Origin: Hydractinia symbiolongicarpus
Lineage: Eukaryota; Cnidaria; Hydrozoa; Anthoathecata; Hydractiniidae
Assembly (NCBI RefSeq): GCF_029227915.1
Contig: NC_079887.1
Location: 7,626,001 to 7,690,000 of the forward strand
Length of the DNA stretch: 64,000 bases
Direction: 5' to 3'
Shown one piece after another: positions 11,501-20,100 of the stretch; positions within the stretch are counted from its first letter, which is position 1, and each line of letters opens with the position of its first letter. Position numbers and translations under genes: made by a program. Below the pieces are notes generated by a model. That model had not been told where the DNA came from. It saw nothing but the letters and a program-made list of their open reading frames with translations, and did not search any database.

Positions 11501-14500
11501 AAATTTAATCAATTGTCGTTTTGTCGGTATGGCCTTCGCTAACGATAAAATGTCGTCGAATGTGAATAAGAGCGAATCTTTCTTTTTATCCCACAAAACA
11601 CCAAGAACTTTGGTAACATGTCCGGTATGAGCAACATGGGGTTTGGTAACTAATTGTTCCAACTCTTCGGAATTCGAATGAAATTTATGCAGATTGAAAT
11701 TTGCTTCAGCGAGACGTTGTTTACATTTCTGGTAAAAATCATGTGCTGCATTAACAGTAGCGCCACCGGAAGTTAGATCATCAACGTGAAGTGAACTCAA
11801 TAACTTCTGTACAAACAAAGGATCAACATGATTAAACGATTCAGCATGCTTAATAAGAGTGGCACTAAGGAGGAATGGTGACGAACTTACACCAAACAAT
11901 ACTCTACTCAATCTATAAATACCAATTTCTGCAGTTTCAATGTTTTGTTCTGATAAATTATGTAAATCTTTAAACCAAATAAAACGAACAAAATCACGAT
12001 CGGTTGGATGTAAACTAATTTGTAAAAATGCCTTCTCGATATCAGCAATGAAGGCTACTTTGTGAGATCGAAAGCGCAATAAAACGTTATATAAAGGCTC
12101 CGTTAAAGATGGTCCAGCATACAAACAATCATTTAATGAAGACAGTCCCACCGATTTTGAACTTGCATCGAATACCATGCGTACTTTGGTGCTTGGTTTA
12201 TCATCACGAATGACTGGTCGGTGTGGTAAATAGTGAACTTGTCTTTTGGTACAATCGTCGTTGGTAACTCTTTCAATGATACCTTGTTCAAGCTGTTCTT
12301 TGAGGATACTGTTATAATTACGCAATAATTCGGGATTATTTTTCAATTTATGCCTCAATGATTCAAGTCTCTTTGAAGAAACACAATAATTATCAGGGAG
12401 CACATCGTGATCATCCTTAAAAGGCAGCCGCACCTCGTAACGTTTAGTCTGCGCGCTGAATTTAACATTTTCACAAAAATTTTCAACAGCTGGTTGTTCC
12501 TCGATACCAGCGTTTTCGAAGGACCAAAACTTTTCCAACTGATTATCCAACTTATCTTCGACAAACTCAGCCCCAATCTTCAATACGTTTGCTACCAAGA
12601 CTGCACTTCTACTACCTTCACTCGACCCTATGCGTCCACTTACAATGTATCCAACCTTTGAATTTAAAGCAACTGGCCCATCCTCACCCCGAACTATACC
12701 ACCATCAAAAAATTTCCAATAATTATCAGCACCCAACAAGACATCCACCTTCAAATCTCTATTATTACAGTTACTGTCAGCTAAACGTAAGTCTTTCAAG
12801 TGTTTATACTTCAAACAATCGTTAAAATTCTGTCCTGTTAAAGGATGACAAATATTTTTCACATAACAATCAACGTTGATTTTATCTCCATCTAAACCGA
12901 TCACTGAAAACTGCACCCTATCTAAAGTTTCTTTGAACGAATGTTTACCAAAAATACGGATGCAAATCTCACGCTTACCAACAACCTTTAATTGCAATTT
13001 TTCACATAACTCGGGCGATATGTAACTTAATTGGGAACAGTTATCGAACAAAATTCTCGTGTTCTCAATTTTTGAAGGATCAGTAGTATTAACAACTTTA
13101 ACTTTAGCGGTTTGCAACATAACGGAACTCGGAATGTCGAGCGAATTTGAACTTGTAACCAACGAAGTGGCACCAGCAACATTTTCTGGTTTTTCTTGTT
13201 CGGTTCCATCCTTATCTCTACGACCTTGGTCAACGTCCCTTTTCTTATCACAAATAGCAACATGGTGTCTACCCGAACACTTTAAACAACTAATCTTAGA
13301 ATAACAAGACTTGGCTAAATGTCCACCTTTCAAACAAACAAAACATCTCTTCTTGTCACGTAACACGTTTTTCCTTGCGTCGAAATTAGTGATTATTCGG
13401 CATTGCTGTGATTTATGCGATTTGTCACAAAATATGCATCTATAATTATTCTGATTATTCTGATGATTGCGATAATTATGCTGATTGTTCTGATACTGAT
13501 TGTGCGGAAGATCACGGTTCGATTGATGTGAATAGTGAACTGGTAATGCCGATGATGAAAACGGGTTGTTATCGTGTGGCTGTTGTAAAGAATATGCAGA
13601 TTTCTCACGAACTTCGATCTCCGATTTTAACGCTCTTAAAACTAACTTCATATCCCAGCAATCTTTGTCGTTAAATTGACGACTAATAATTAAATTAAGC
13701 TCTTCTGGAAGTTTCGACATAAGTACCGGTATTAATAGCGGACCATAATTTTCAGACGTGACATCTAAATTTTCCAGACTTCTCACTTGTGTCTCAACGT
13801 TGTCAAATACATTACGCAATGTTTCTATGTTAGTTAAGTTATTCGCCTGTTCAAGTTTCAGTAATTTTTTCATATGTGCTGAAATAAGTAACTGTTTATT
13901 ATTATATCTCTCTTTCAGTAAATCAACGACGGTTTTATAATTTTCATTGCTAAGTCTAAACCCAGCGATACAACTTGCAGCGGGACCTTCTACTAGATTT
14001 TTTAAATAGGTCATTTTTTGAACGTCGGAAATATCGTCATTAGTGTGTACGGCACATTCAAAGCTATCCCAGAAAGTCGACCAGTTTTCCGGATGCCCAT
14101 CAAAGGGCTGTAAATGTAAGCGAGGCAATTTTATTAGTTTACTGTGGCTGAAAGTGCTTCCTGCTTCTGAAAAATCCTTTTTGGCTGATCGTTTTTCTAA
14201 AAATGATTCAAACAGACGAAGTTTATCCTTTAACATCATCATTTCCTCCGTACTAGAATCTTCTTCCTTGTCGATATCATCCTGCTCTGTCAAGCAATCC
14301 ATAATCGACTCGTTTAGTTCAGCAACTTTCGCTATTTTTTCCATCAAAGTATCACGGATCGACTCAATTTGACGAACATCTGCAACATTATCGGTATATG
14401 ACGAAATAATTGTCTCTCCCCTTGTAATTAATTTGTTTGCAGTTCTAACAACAGACTTTCTAACTTTGTTGTACTTCGCGAAATCACCCATTTTTAAAAT

Positions 14501-15735
14501 CAAAACAACACCAAACTTTAAACCAAACCAATAAAAATAAGACAACTAAAAACCACTAAATAAAACCATAGATACATAAGCAAAGTATCTCTCCGAGGGC
14601 TCCAATGAATTTCCAGCTAAATTCGGATACAAATAAACTTTATTTTAAAACGTGACTATATTTTTAAAGAACGAAATCTAAAACTAACATGTGCGAGAAT
14701 ATAAATACATAATAAGAGCAGCTAGAGGACTGGGGAAGATATAAACAAATATGGTAACCACAGGCTTATTTAAATTATTCACAAGTCTCTTCGCACAGTT
14801 TCTTGAAGCTTGGAAAAATTTCAAGCAGCAGTCTGGCATTTCCCAACATTTAAAAAAGGTAAAAATGGTAGCGTATTTTAGACTGCGATTGGTTGTTAAA
14901 AACGACGGCTTTTTAAGTTTAAAGTTACCGTCCGGAAATACAACAACCGCCAAAATACACCCAACCGCGACTGGGAAAACTTTTAATTTAAATGCACAGG
15001 AACTGGACCCTGTGCCCAGGAACGTTTCCTCCTTAAAAAGAGAAATCGGAAAAAGTTGTTATAAGGCTGTTATAGAAAAAATCGACAGCCTTCTATATAT
15101 GATTCTCTTCTTCTTAGGTTATTTTACTCCCATTCGTGTATTGATGATAATTTCAATATTTATGAATGTGTTTACGTGGGCATATTTCGTGTATATGCTA
15201 AGACACAAAGACAATCCAGCGTTTATAATCACAATTCTGCAGGCTACTACAGGTACGTGCAAAATTTGCTGTTGACAACGCTTGTTCATGTACCGCATAG
15301 GGAATTATCATGATCCATAGTCCCAGTGTGTGTTTTTGGCCTGAATCCTGAGATTTTACAAACTCGTAGAGCAGTTTATATCAAGTGTTTAGGTGTCATT
15401 ATCAGAATCTTTTAAAAACAGCTTAATGTTTATCGCAGTTTAGCGCTGAGTTTACACAATGCAAAACAACATAAATTTTCATCATTTTTTAGTCACTCAA
15501 AAGCTTGGACTAACTGTTCGTGTTTTACTTCTCAGGTGCTTTAATAATTTGTGGGCTTGGATTATTTGCTGACAAAAATATCAAAGTAGTTTCCTCTTCC
15601 GATATGTCGTTTGGATGGAGTTATATAGTTGGATGGTGTACAGTGTATATTATCGGCATTGTGGCGATCCTTGCGTTGTTTGATGGTCGAAAGAAAAAGT
15701 CCCCGTCCTCAAGCCGAACCTCATCCTTCCAATAA
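8504..15735 (+). CDS. Claudin/PMP22-type four-pass membrane protein (3 exons)
   Basis: Exons 8504-8729, 15118-15252 and 15536-15735 join with GT-AG introns, both in phase 1, to give 186 residues ending SSFQ. The first membrane segment is at about residues 20-41. The first extracellular loop carries the claudin-superfamily signature W44, then G-I-W (54-56), C59 and C68. Exon 2 supplies the second and most of the third segments. Exon 3 supplies the remainder of the third segment and the fourth (IVGWCTVYIIGIVAILALF) and a short Lys/Ser-rich tail. This superfamily includes barrier-forming claudins, PMP22/EMP proteins and channel subunits; the exact role here is not decidable. Intron 1 (6.4 kb) hosts the antisense BEL/Pao element. 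The frame is open for 122 codons upstream of exon 2, so an alternative 5' exon cannot be excluded. A polyadenylation signal is at about 15983. Confidence 0.82.
8949..9105 (-). repeat. 3' LTR of the BEL/Pao element
   Basis: This is the 157-bp long terminal repeat at the downstream end relative to the element's transcription. It is identical to 14606-14762 by direct comparison, and is preceded on the element's strand by the polypurine tract. The adjoining host bases 8944-8948 are the target duplication. Confidence 0.95.
9206..14491 (-). CDS. BEL/Pao Gag-Pol polyprotein
   Basis: One uninterrupted frame encodes about 1,761 residues from an ATG at 14491 (MGDFAKYNK); the frame is open slightly further upstream but without ATG. 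In order, with approximate positions: a Gag region rich in charged helices, then Cys/His knuckles near 350-410 (CIFCDKSHKSQQC, CFVCLKGGHLAKSC, CLKCSGRHHVAIC). Next is a retroviral-type aspartic protease near 480 with an unusual LFDNCSQLSYI active-site block. The reverse transcriptase has RMVFDAS and the catalytic LHVDD near 900. The Pao-type RNase H has GFSDAS near 1070. The integrase has an HHCC-like zinc region, the catalytic core Asp residues (TGLDYAG, ISDNGSQF) and Glu (GGMFERL) near 1450-1550. A C-terminal DUF5641-like segment follows. No separate env ORF is present. Confidence 0.95.
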   Translation of the reverse strand: MGDFAKYNKVRKSVVRTANKLITRGETIISSYTDNVADVRQIESIRDTLMEKIAKVAELNESIMDCLTEQDDIDKEEDSSTEEMMMLKDKLRLFESFLEKRSAKKDFSEAGSTFSHSKLIKLPRLHLQPFDGHPENWSTFWDSFECAVHTNDDISDVQKMTYLKNLVEGPAASCIAGFRLSNENYKTVVDLLKERYNNKQLLISAHMKKLLKLEQANNLTNIETLRNVFDNVETQVRSLENLDVTSENYGPLLIPVLMSKLPEELNLIISRQFNDKDCWDMKLVLRALKSEIEVREKSAYSLQQPHDNNPFSSSALPVHYSHQSNRDLPHNQYQNNQHNYRNHQNNQNNYRCIFCDKSHKSQQCRIITNFDARKNVLRDKKRCFVCLKGGHLAKSCYSKISCLKCSGRHHVAICDKKRDVDQGRRDKDGTEQEKPENVAGATSLVTSSNSLDIPSSVMLQTAKVKVVNTTDPSKIENTRILFDNCSQLSYISPELCEKLQLKVVGKREICIRIFGKHSFKETLDRVQFSVIGLDGDKINVDCYVKNICHPLTGQNFNDCLKYKHLKDLRLADSNCNNRDLKVDVLLGADNYWKFFDGGIVRGEDGPVALNSKVGYIVSGRIGSSEGSRSAVLVANVLKIGAEFVEDKLDNQLEKFWSFENAGIEEQPAVENFCENVKFSAQTKRYEVRLPFKDDHDVLPDNYCVSSKRLESLRHKLKNNPELLRNYNSILKEQLEQGIIERVTNDDCTKRQVHYLPHRPVIRDDKPSTKVRMVFDASSKSVGLSSLNDCLYAGPSLTEPLYNVLLRFRSHKVAFIADIEKAFLQISLHPTDRDFVRFIWFKDLHNLSEQNIETAEIGIYRLSRVLFGVSSSPFLLSATLIKHAESFNHVDPLFVQKLLSSLHVDDLTSGGATVNAAHDFYQKCKQRLAEANFNLHKFHSNSEELEQLVTKPHVAHTGHVTKVLGVLWDKKKDSLLFTFDDILSLAKAIPTKRQLIKFTASIYDPLGLINPIVMRLKTLFQKTCVGKIGWDIELSGQVLDEWRVTYNDFKSFSHLNVPRCYDGGNIVDVQLHGFSDASLKGYGACVYLRFEHADGSFFTKLVTSKSRIAPIKPVTIPRLELYGAVMLAKLVKYVRDELSLVYDISVTRCWIDSSIVLYWIKNVNKKYEVVVERRVGIIRDLVSPDSWFHVESKANPADILSRGCLVYELVNNNLWFSGPDFLRDTNISASSFNFSNFKVDDSTCLIVGNDESEESTEEEIDLNFMNIARYSNYTRLLRITALVLRFVGNLRKKRRKEELVLHTFVTKDEQLHAEKLWIKYAQKDIIQLPSYKQLQKDLRFQNIDGIIRCKGRLENAPLDFDTKFPIFLPKKNPLTRLVILHYHVQVLHNGLKETLNAIRSKFWIPKARNYIKQLIRQCYLCRYYEGKSYAYPVSPALPKSRLSNHHPFKHTGLDYAGPLYVRNVYHGGSMYKAWVFLFTCTSTRALHLDLVPDASSSGCIRSLRRFFSERGIPSEIISDNGSQFIAEDTQRFSSNRGIKWHFNLEAAPWWGGMFERLVRSVKRCLKKTLHNTRLSYEELLTVLAEIQAVINNRPLTFLYENIGEQPLTPNHLLFGRKINLEASHIDSDENEKDLCQRYDHLQRIINHYWNRWKCEYLTELREYHRVGKSRGETSIRINDVVLIEEAKQPRQNWKMGVVEEFVPSRDGKKRGAVVRYVLNGNTHTIRRPINKLYPVELAKDEAEKKEEVNITFIDENDIITNI
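14606..14762 (-). repeat. 5' LTR of the BEL/Pao element
   Basis: This is the 157-bp repeat at the upstream end of the minus-strand element. It is presumably the element's promoter. Host sequence resumes at 14763 with the second copy of GGCTT. The LTR is short for the family but complete at both ends. Confidence 0.95.
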
Positions 15736-15739
15736 ATGT

Positions 15740-17139
15740 AAAACAAACTCGGACAGAGTTGGTACATGTTTATAAATGAAATTTTACTAGCAGAAGATTT
15801 TTAATACTTTTAAATGTGATGGAACACTAGATGCACGCTATGACAGACGACACAATGAGGTTGGATGTTAGATAATTTGTACATAAAATATTATATGACA
15901 GAACAAATTCGATATTTTGTGTAGTTTCGTAAACGTAATATATTATGCATATATAAGTAAACAAAGACGTCCTGAGGGATGTAATAAAATGAAGTGCGAT
16001 ATCCTTTTAAATTGCCAGTGCAGGAACTCAAATGAAGCGCGCCTTTTCAAATTAGTTGTCCATGGGTATTAAGATTCATGCTAATCCAGTTTTAGTTCCA
16101 AGCCTTTCTGTTTGCCTTTAGAAGACAGAAATGAAATTTGCTCAAGAAAAAGAAAAAATGTCGATTTTTTTAGCAATTATTTAGGAAGTAGTCGTGAGGT
16201 CGTAGAAAATTCACGGGAATTTCGCTGTTGCTTCAAATGACAACCTCAATCCCAGGGCCTGTAGCACTTCTTAATATGAGGATGAATACTTCATAATAAA
16301 ACGCTATAGGGGCTGGATTCGAGGTTGTGCGAAGTCGATAAGAATATATTGCATTTGTTTAAGCTCGTTTTCAGCGCCCGTTGTCTGTTTTCCATAACCG
16401 GCATGGCGAGACATGTTCGTATCTCGCCCTGATGTCAGAAAAGATACAAGATGCCCAGGGGACGAGGTTGGCTTTGGTTTTCTTACACCTTAAAGTTTTC
16501 GTGCGTGAAAGTAAGACCCACTTTGTCCAAACAAAATACGAGTTTTGTTATAGAGATTATTCAATATTACGTTTACAACCTACATTTTATTTGCATTGTC
16601 TTCTGAAAATACTGTTGGTGTAAATTAAACAATTTCTAAAAAGTATAGCCTAGCGTATCAGTCAAGATCGTCCTCGTCCCAAGGTCTCTAAGACCCTGAT
16701 CCGTTACATCAGAAATGCAAATTGCCCTGGGAACGGCCCTTTTTTAACCTTACTTGATGCACTGCTCCTTTTTAACCTTACTTCCGGTCAGTTGCGCAGC
16801 CTTTTTCTATGCAGCCTAAAAACCAGTCCTATATGTCAAAAAAAAATCACAGGATATACAAAACATATCACATCGTGCGCTCCAATTTTCGGAGACTTTT
16901 TTAAAAAGATCATAAACGCATAAATACGGTATTACTGAACATTTACGATTGACCAAAAAAAACCCGTATAGTTGAATTATCTATTATTAAGCCCTATACA
17001 CGAAAATATTTACATAATTTTTTAGACTATTTTCCTATTGTTCTATTGTTGAATTAACCGAAGAGAGAAATCCTTATTGATTCTTGTCAACGGACTCTTT
17101 GAATGACCAGCATTCAAACTAAACTCAATAGAGTGTTAG
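15740..17139. other. Intergenic region between claudin-like gene and TBCCD1
   Basis: The region holds the 3' UTR of the claudin-like gene (an AATAAA at about 15983) and, on the other side, the 3' flank of TBCCD1; the two genes converge here. The stretch 16430-16750 contains words that look like dispersed repeat sequence (CCCAGGGGACGAGG on one side, GATCGTCCTCGTCCC on the other, in opposite orientation). No conserved coding block is visible. Confidence 0.5.
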
Positions 17140-20100
17140 CTACTTCGGAGCAACCGGTGGAACTGGTGGAGCGAGACTTTCCAATAAACTATTATATCCA
17201 GTTTCCTGTAACCACTCCTAGAGAAAAAAAAATAAATAAAAAAAACTGATGACAACCATTTTTTAAACTGATTTCCAAAAATAACCAAATTTTTTGCTAT
17301 AAAAAATCATTTTTATGTTTATATTACTTAAGTAATAGAGTAGTAGTGGGATATTTAAGTTATCGAGTGGTTTTGTGGGAGATATTAAAGTTATCGGGCG
17401 GTTTATTAGGGAACATTTAAGTTATTGAATGGTTTTGTGGGAGATATTAAAGTTATCGGGCGGTTTATTAGGGAACATTTAAGTTATCGAATGGTTTTGT
17501 GGGAGATATTTAAGTTATCGGGCGGTTTATTAGGAAACATTTAAGTTATCGAATGGTTTTGTGGGAGATATTAAAGTTATTGATTGGTTTTGTGGGAGAT
17601 ATTAAAGTTATCGGGCGGTTTATTAGGGAACATTTAAGTTATCGAATGGTTTTGTAGGGGATATTAAAGTTATCGGGCGGTTTATTAGGAAACATTTAAG
17701 TTATCGAATGGTTTTGTAGGGGATATTTATGTTATCGGGCGGTTATTAGGGAACATTTAAGTCATCGAATGGTTTTGTGGGAGATATTAAAGTTATCGGG
17801 CGGTTTATTAGGAAACATTTAAGTTATCGAATGGTTTTGTAGGGGATATTAAAGTTATCGGGTGGTTTATTAGGAAACATTTAAGTTATCGAATGGTTTT
17901 GTAGGGGATATTTAAGTTATCGGGCGGTTATTAGGGAACATTTAAGTAATAGAGTAGTTCTCTATGGGATATTTAAGTTATCGAGTGGTTTTGTGGGAGA
18001 TATTTAATTTATTGATTGGTTTTGTAGGAGATATTTAAGTTATCGGGCGGTTATTAGGGAACATTTAAGTAATATAGCGGTTCTGTGGGGGATATTTAAG
18101 TTATCGAGTGGTTTTGTGGGGGATATTTTAGTTATCGAGTGGTTTGTGCAATTTAAGGACAATTTGAGTTTTTGCAAGTTTTGATTATCCGGACTGTATA
18201 ATAACAGAAACTGTAAATTAATCTATCAATTTGGTCACATGACAGGGCTGGTCACATGACAGTCACTCATTCAATCAAATTCCCCTTTACCAACCTGAAA
18301 TCTTTCGTTGACTAATGTTTGAAGCTGAACTCTTTGTGGCTTGTGCAATGAAGACGTTCGTATCATCTCATGCCATTCAACTATTCGTCTGAAATAAAAT
18401 TTAAATGAACCTTACAGTAGAGCCTACCAAATTAAAAATTTTTAATGTGAGAATAAAATTTTTGGTACCTTTCTCTTTCCAGTAAAGCATCTTTATATCG
18501 ACGAGGTAGATGCATCGGACATATCTAAAAATTGAAAATATTTACTTGGTTTGTTAGAAAGATATTTTCTGAATAGTCAAAAAGCTGAGTAAAAATTGTT
18601 AAGATTTTGTTTTTGTAGGGCAGAATTTTTTCAGTGATCTCAACAAACTGAGGAAAAAAAAAAGTAAATTAAATAACTTTACCTTTGTTGCTCCTCCAGT
18701 ATCAAACGGAATTACAAATTTGAAAAAGTCTCTTGGTGGAAATTCTCTCCATATCTCGTCTTCCTCATCTTTTTTTAATCCTATAAAAACAAAGCGAAAA
18801 GTTGTTAGTTAGTTTTTATCACAATGCAGCGTTAATGGAGACATCAGAAATTAACATAAAATTAAATATTAAAGTTACACAAACAAACTGAAGGAGCGAA
18901 ATTACAGCCCGTAAGATTTGTAGTAGTGGCAATTTTGCAAATTAATTCTGAGAGATTACATTTCGCACCATGAACGTTTTATGGTTTGCTAAGATAATTA
19001 TTTTATTTGCCTGCCAAACAGAAAGGTTTGGTCTGATAAATGAAGTTTAAGAAGACAACCATTTTTTTAAAAAAGGAAGTTCACCTAGCAGTAAAGGTCG
19101 ATTCCAGTAATTTAGTTCTGGTGTAATACCAGCTTTAACCATGTCGCTTTCTAAGTGTGGATAGTAAGTGTAGTAAGGTGCAAATTTTAACGATTTATTT
19201 TTGCCAATTAAAACTGGTTTTGATTGCGTGCACAGATGGAATGATGAATTTCTACAAGACCTAAAACATTAAAGAATAACGACATTAAAAAGATGTTGAT
19301 GCTCTTAAGGTATTTTCTAAAATTTTTGTAGAACATAAAAATTAGTATTTGATTTATTTAGCACTCCCGATTTGAACCAAGAGACCAGGTGCTTTTAAAA
19401 CAATCAACAAGTTTGTCTGTGTAAATAAAGATATAATTAAACTAATCTTGTAGAGCTTAGAAAGTTTTTCAATAGGTCTTTTTTCCGTTTTTAAGGTATT
19501 CACATTTTAATATTTCAGGATATAACCAGGCTGCATTATTTAATCCACAACTAACTTACATAATAACGATCCGCTTTGTTACACCAACCAATTGTATATT
19601 CTCACAAGCTATCACCAGCACCACTGTGTTGACAGCTCCCAGTACTACAGTGGAATCATGACACTTCTCAATGATGACAGAATACAAAGGTGACATCAAG
19701 TAGAGATGTGAATGTTGACAACGATGAATATTCACCATACTGTTCGATAAAACATCGCCAGTGCGTGCTACTGTTCTTCTGCACACCTGGTTACAAATCA
19801 TACGCTTTGAACTGAAAAAGAATTTTGTTTCTACAATAATAAGATTTCAACAAATAAGCAAAATGGTTGATTAGATATGTGCATAACATAATCAAATGTA
19901 GGGAACATACATACATTACATAAAACTGTATCTCTCTAGCTACCGTGCTTTTTAAATGACTAATAAATTTACATACAAAACCCCTCCCAATAAATACACA
20001 TACCAGTCAGGGGAGTAATTTGCATTGGTTATTATTCTGTTTACAATGTTGGGTTGAGACGATTTAAGAGAAGCTGTAAGTTCGGCGTCTTGCAGAAGCT

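Larger units (their letters stand above)
8949..14762 (-). mobile_element. Complete BEL/Pao LTR retrotransposon in the claudin intron
   Basis: The element is 5,814 bp. The two LTRs (8949-9105 and 14606-14762) are 157 bp each and identical base for base on my reading; each begins TG and ends CA. The insertion is flanked by the same five bases, GGCTT (8944-8948 and 14763-14767), the target-site size usual for BEL/Pao. Transcription would run leftward. One base inside the 5' LTR lies a primer-binding-site candidate (minus strand TGGAGCCCTCGGAGAGA, 14588-14604). A polypurine tract (AGGGGGGAGGA, 9106-9116) abuts the 3' LTR. The single long ORF is intact. These features together indicate a recent, full-length insertion. 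Confidence 0.97.

Noticed and set aside
10695-14372. Several plus-strand frames of 60-110 codons across the BEL/Pao element
   Set aside because: They are antisense shadows of the intact Gag-Pol frame.
17332-18150. CRISPR-like array
   Set aside because: Both alternating blocks are repeated, so there are no unique spacers; it is a minisatellite in an intron.
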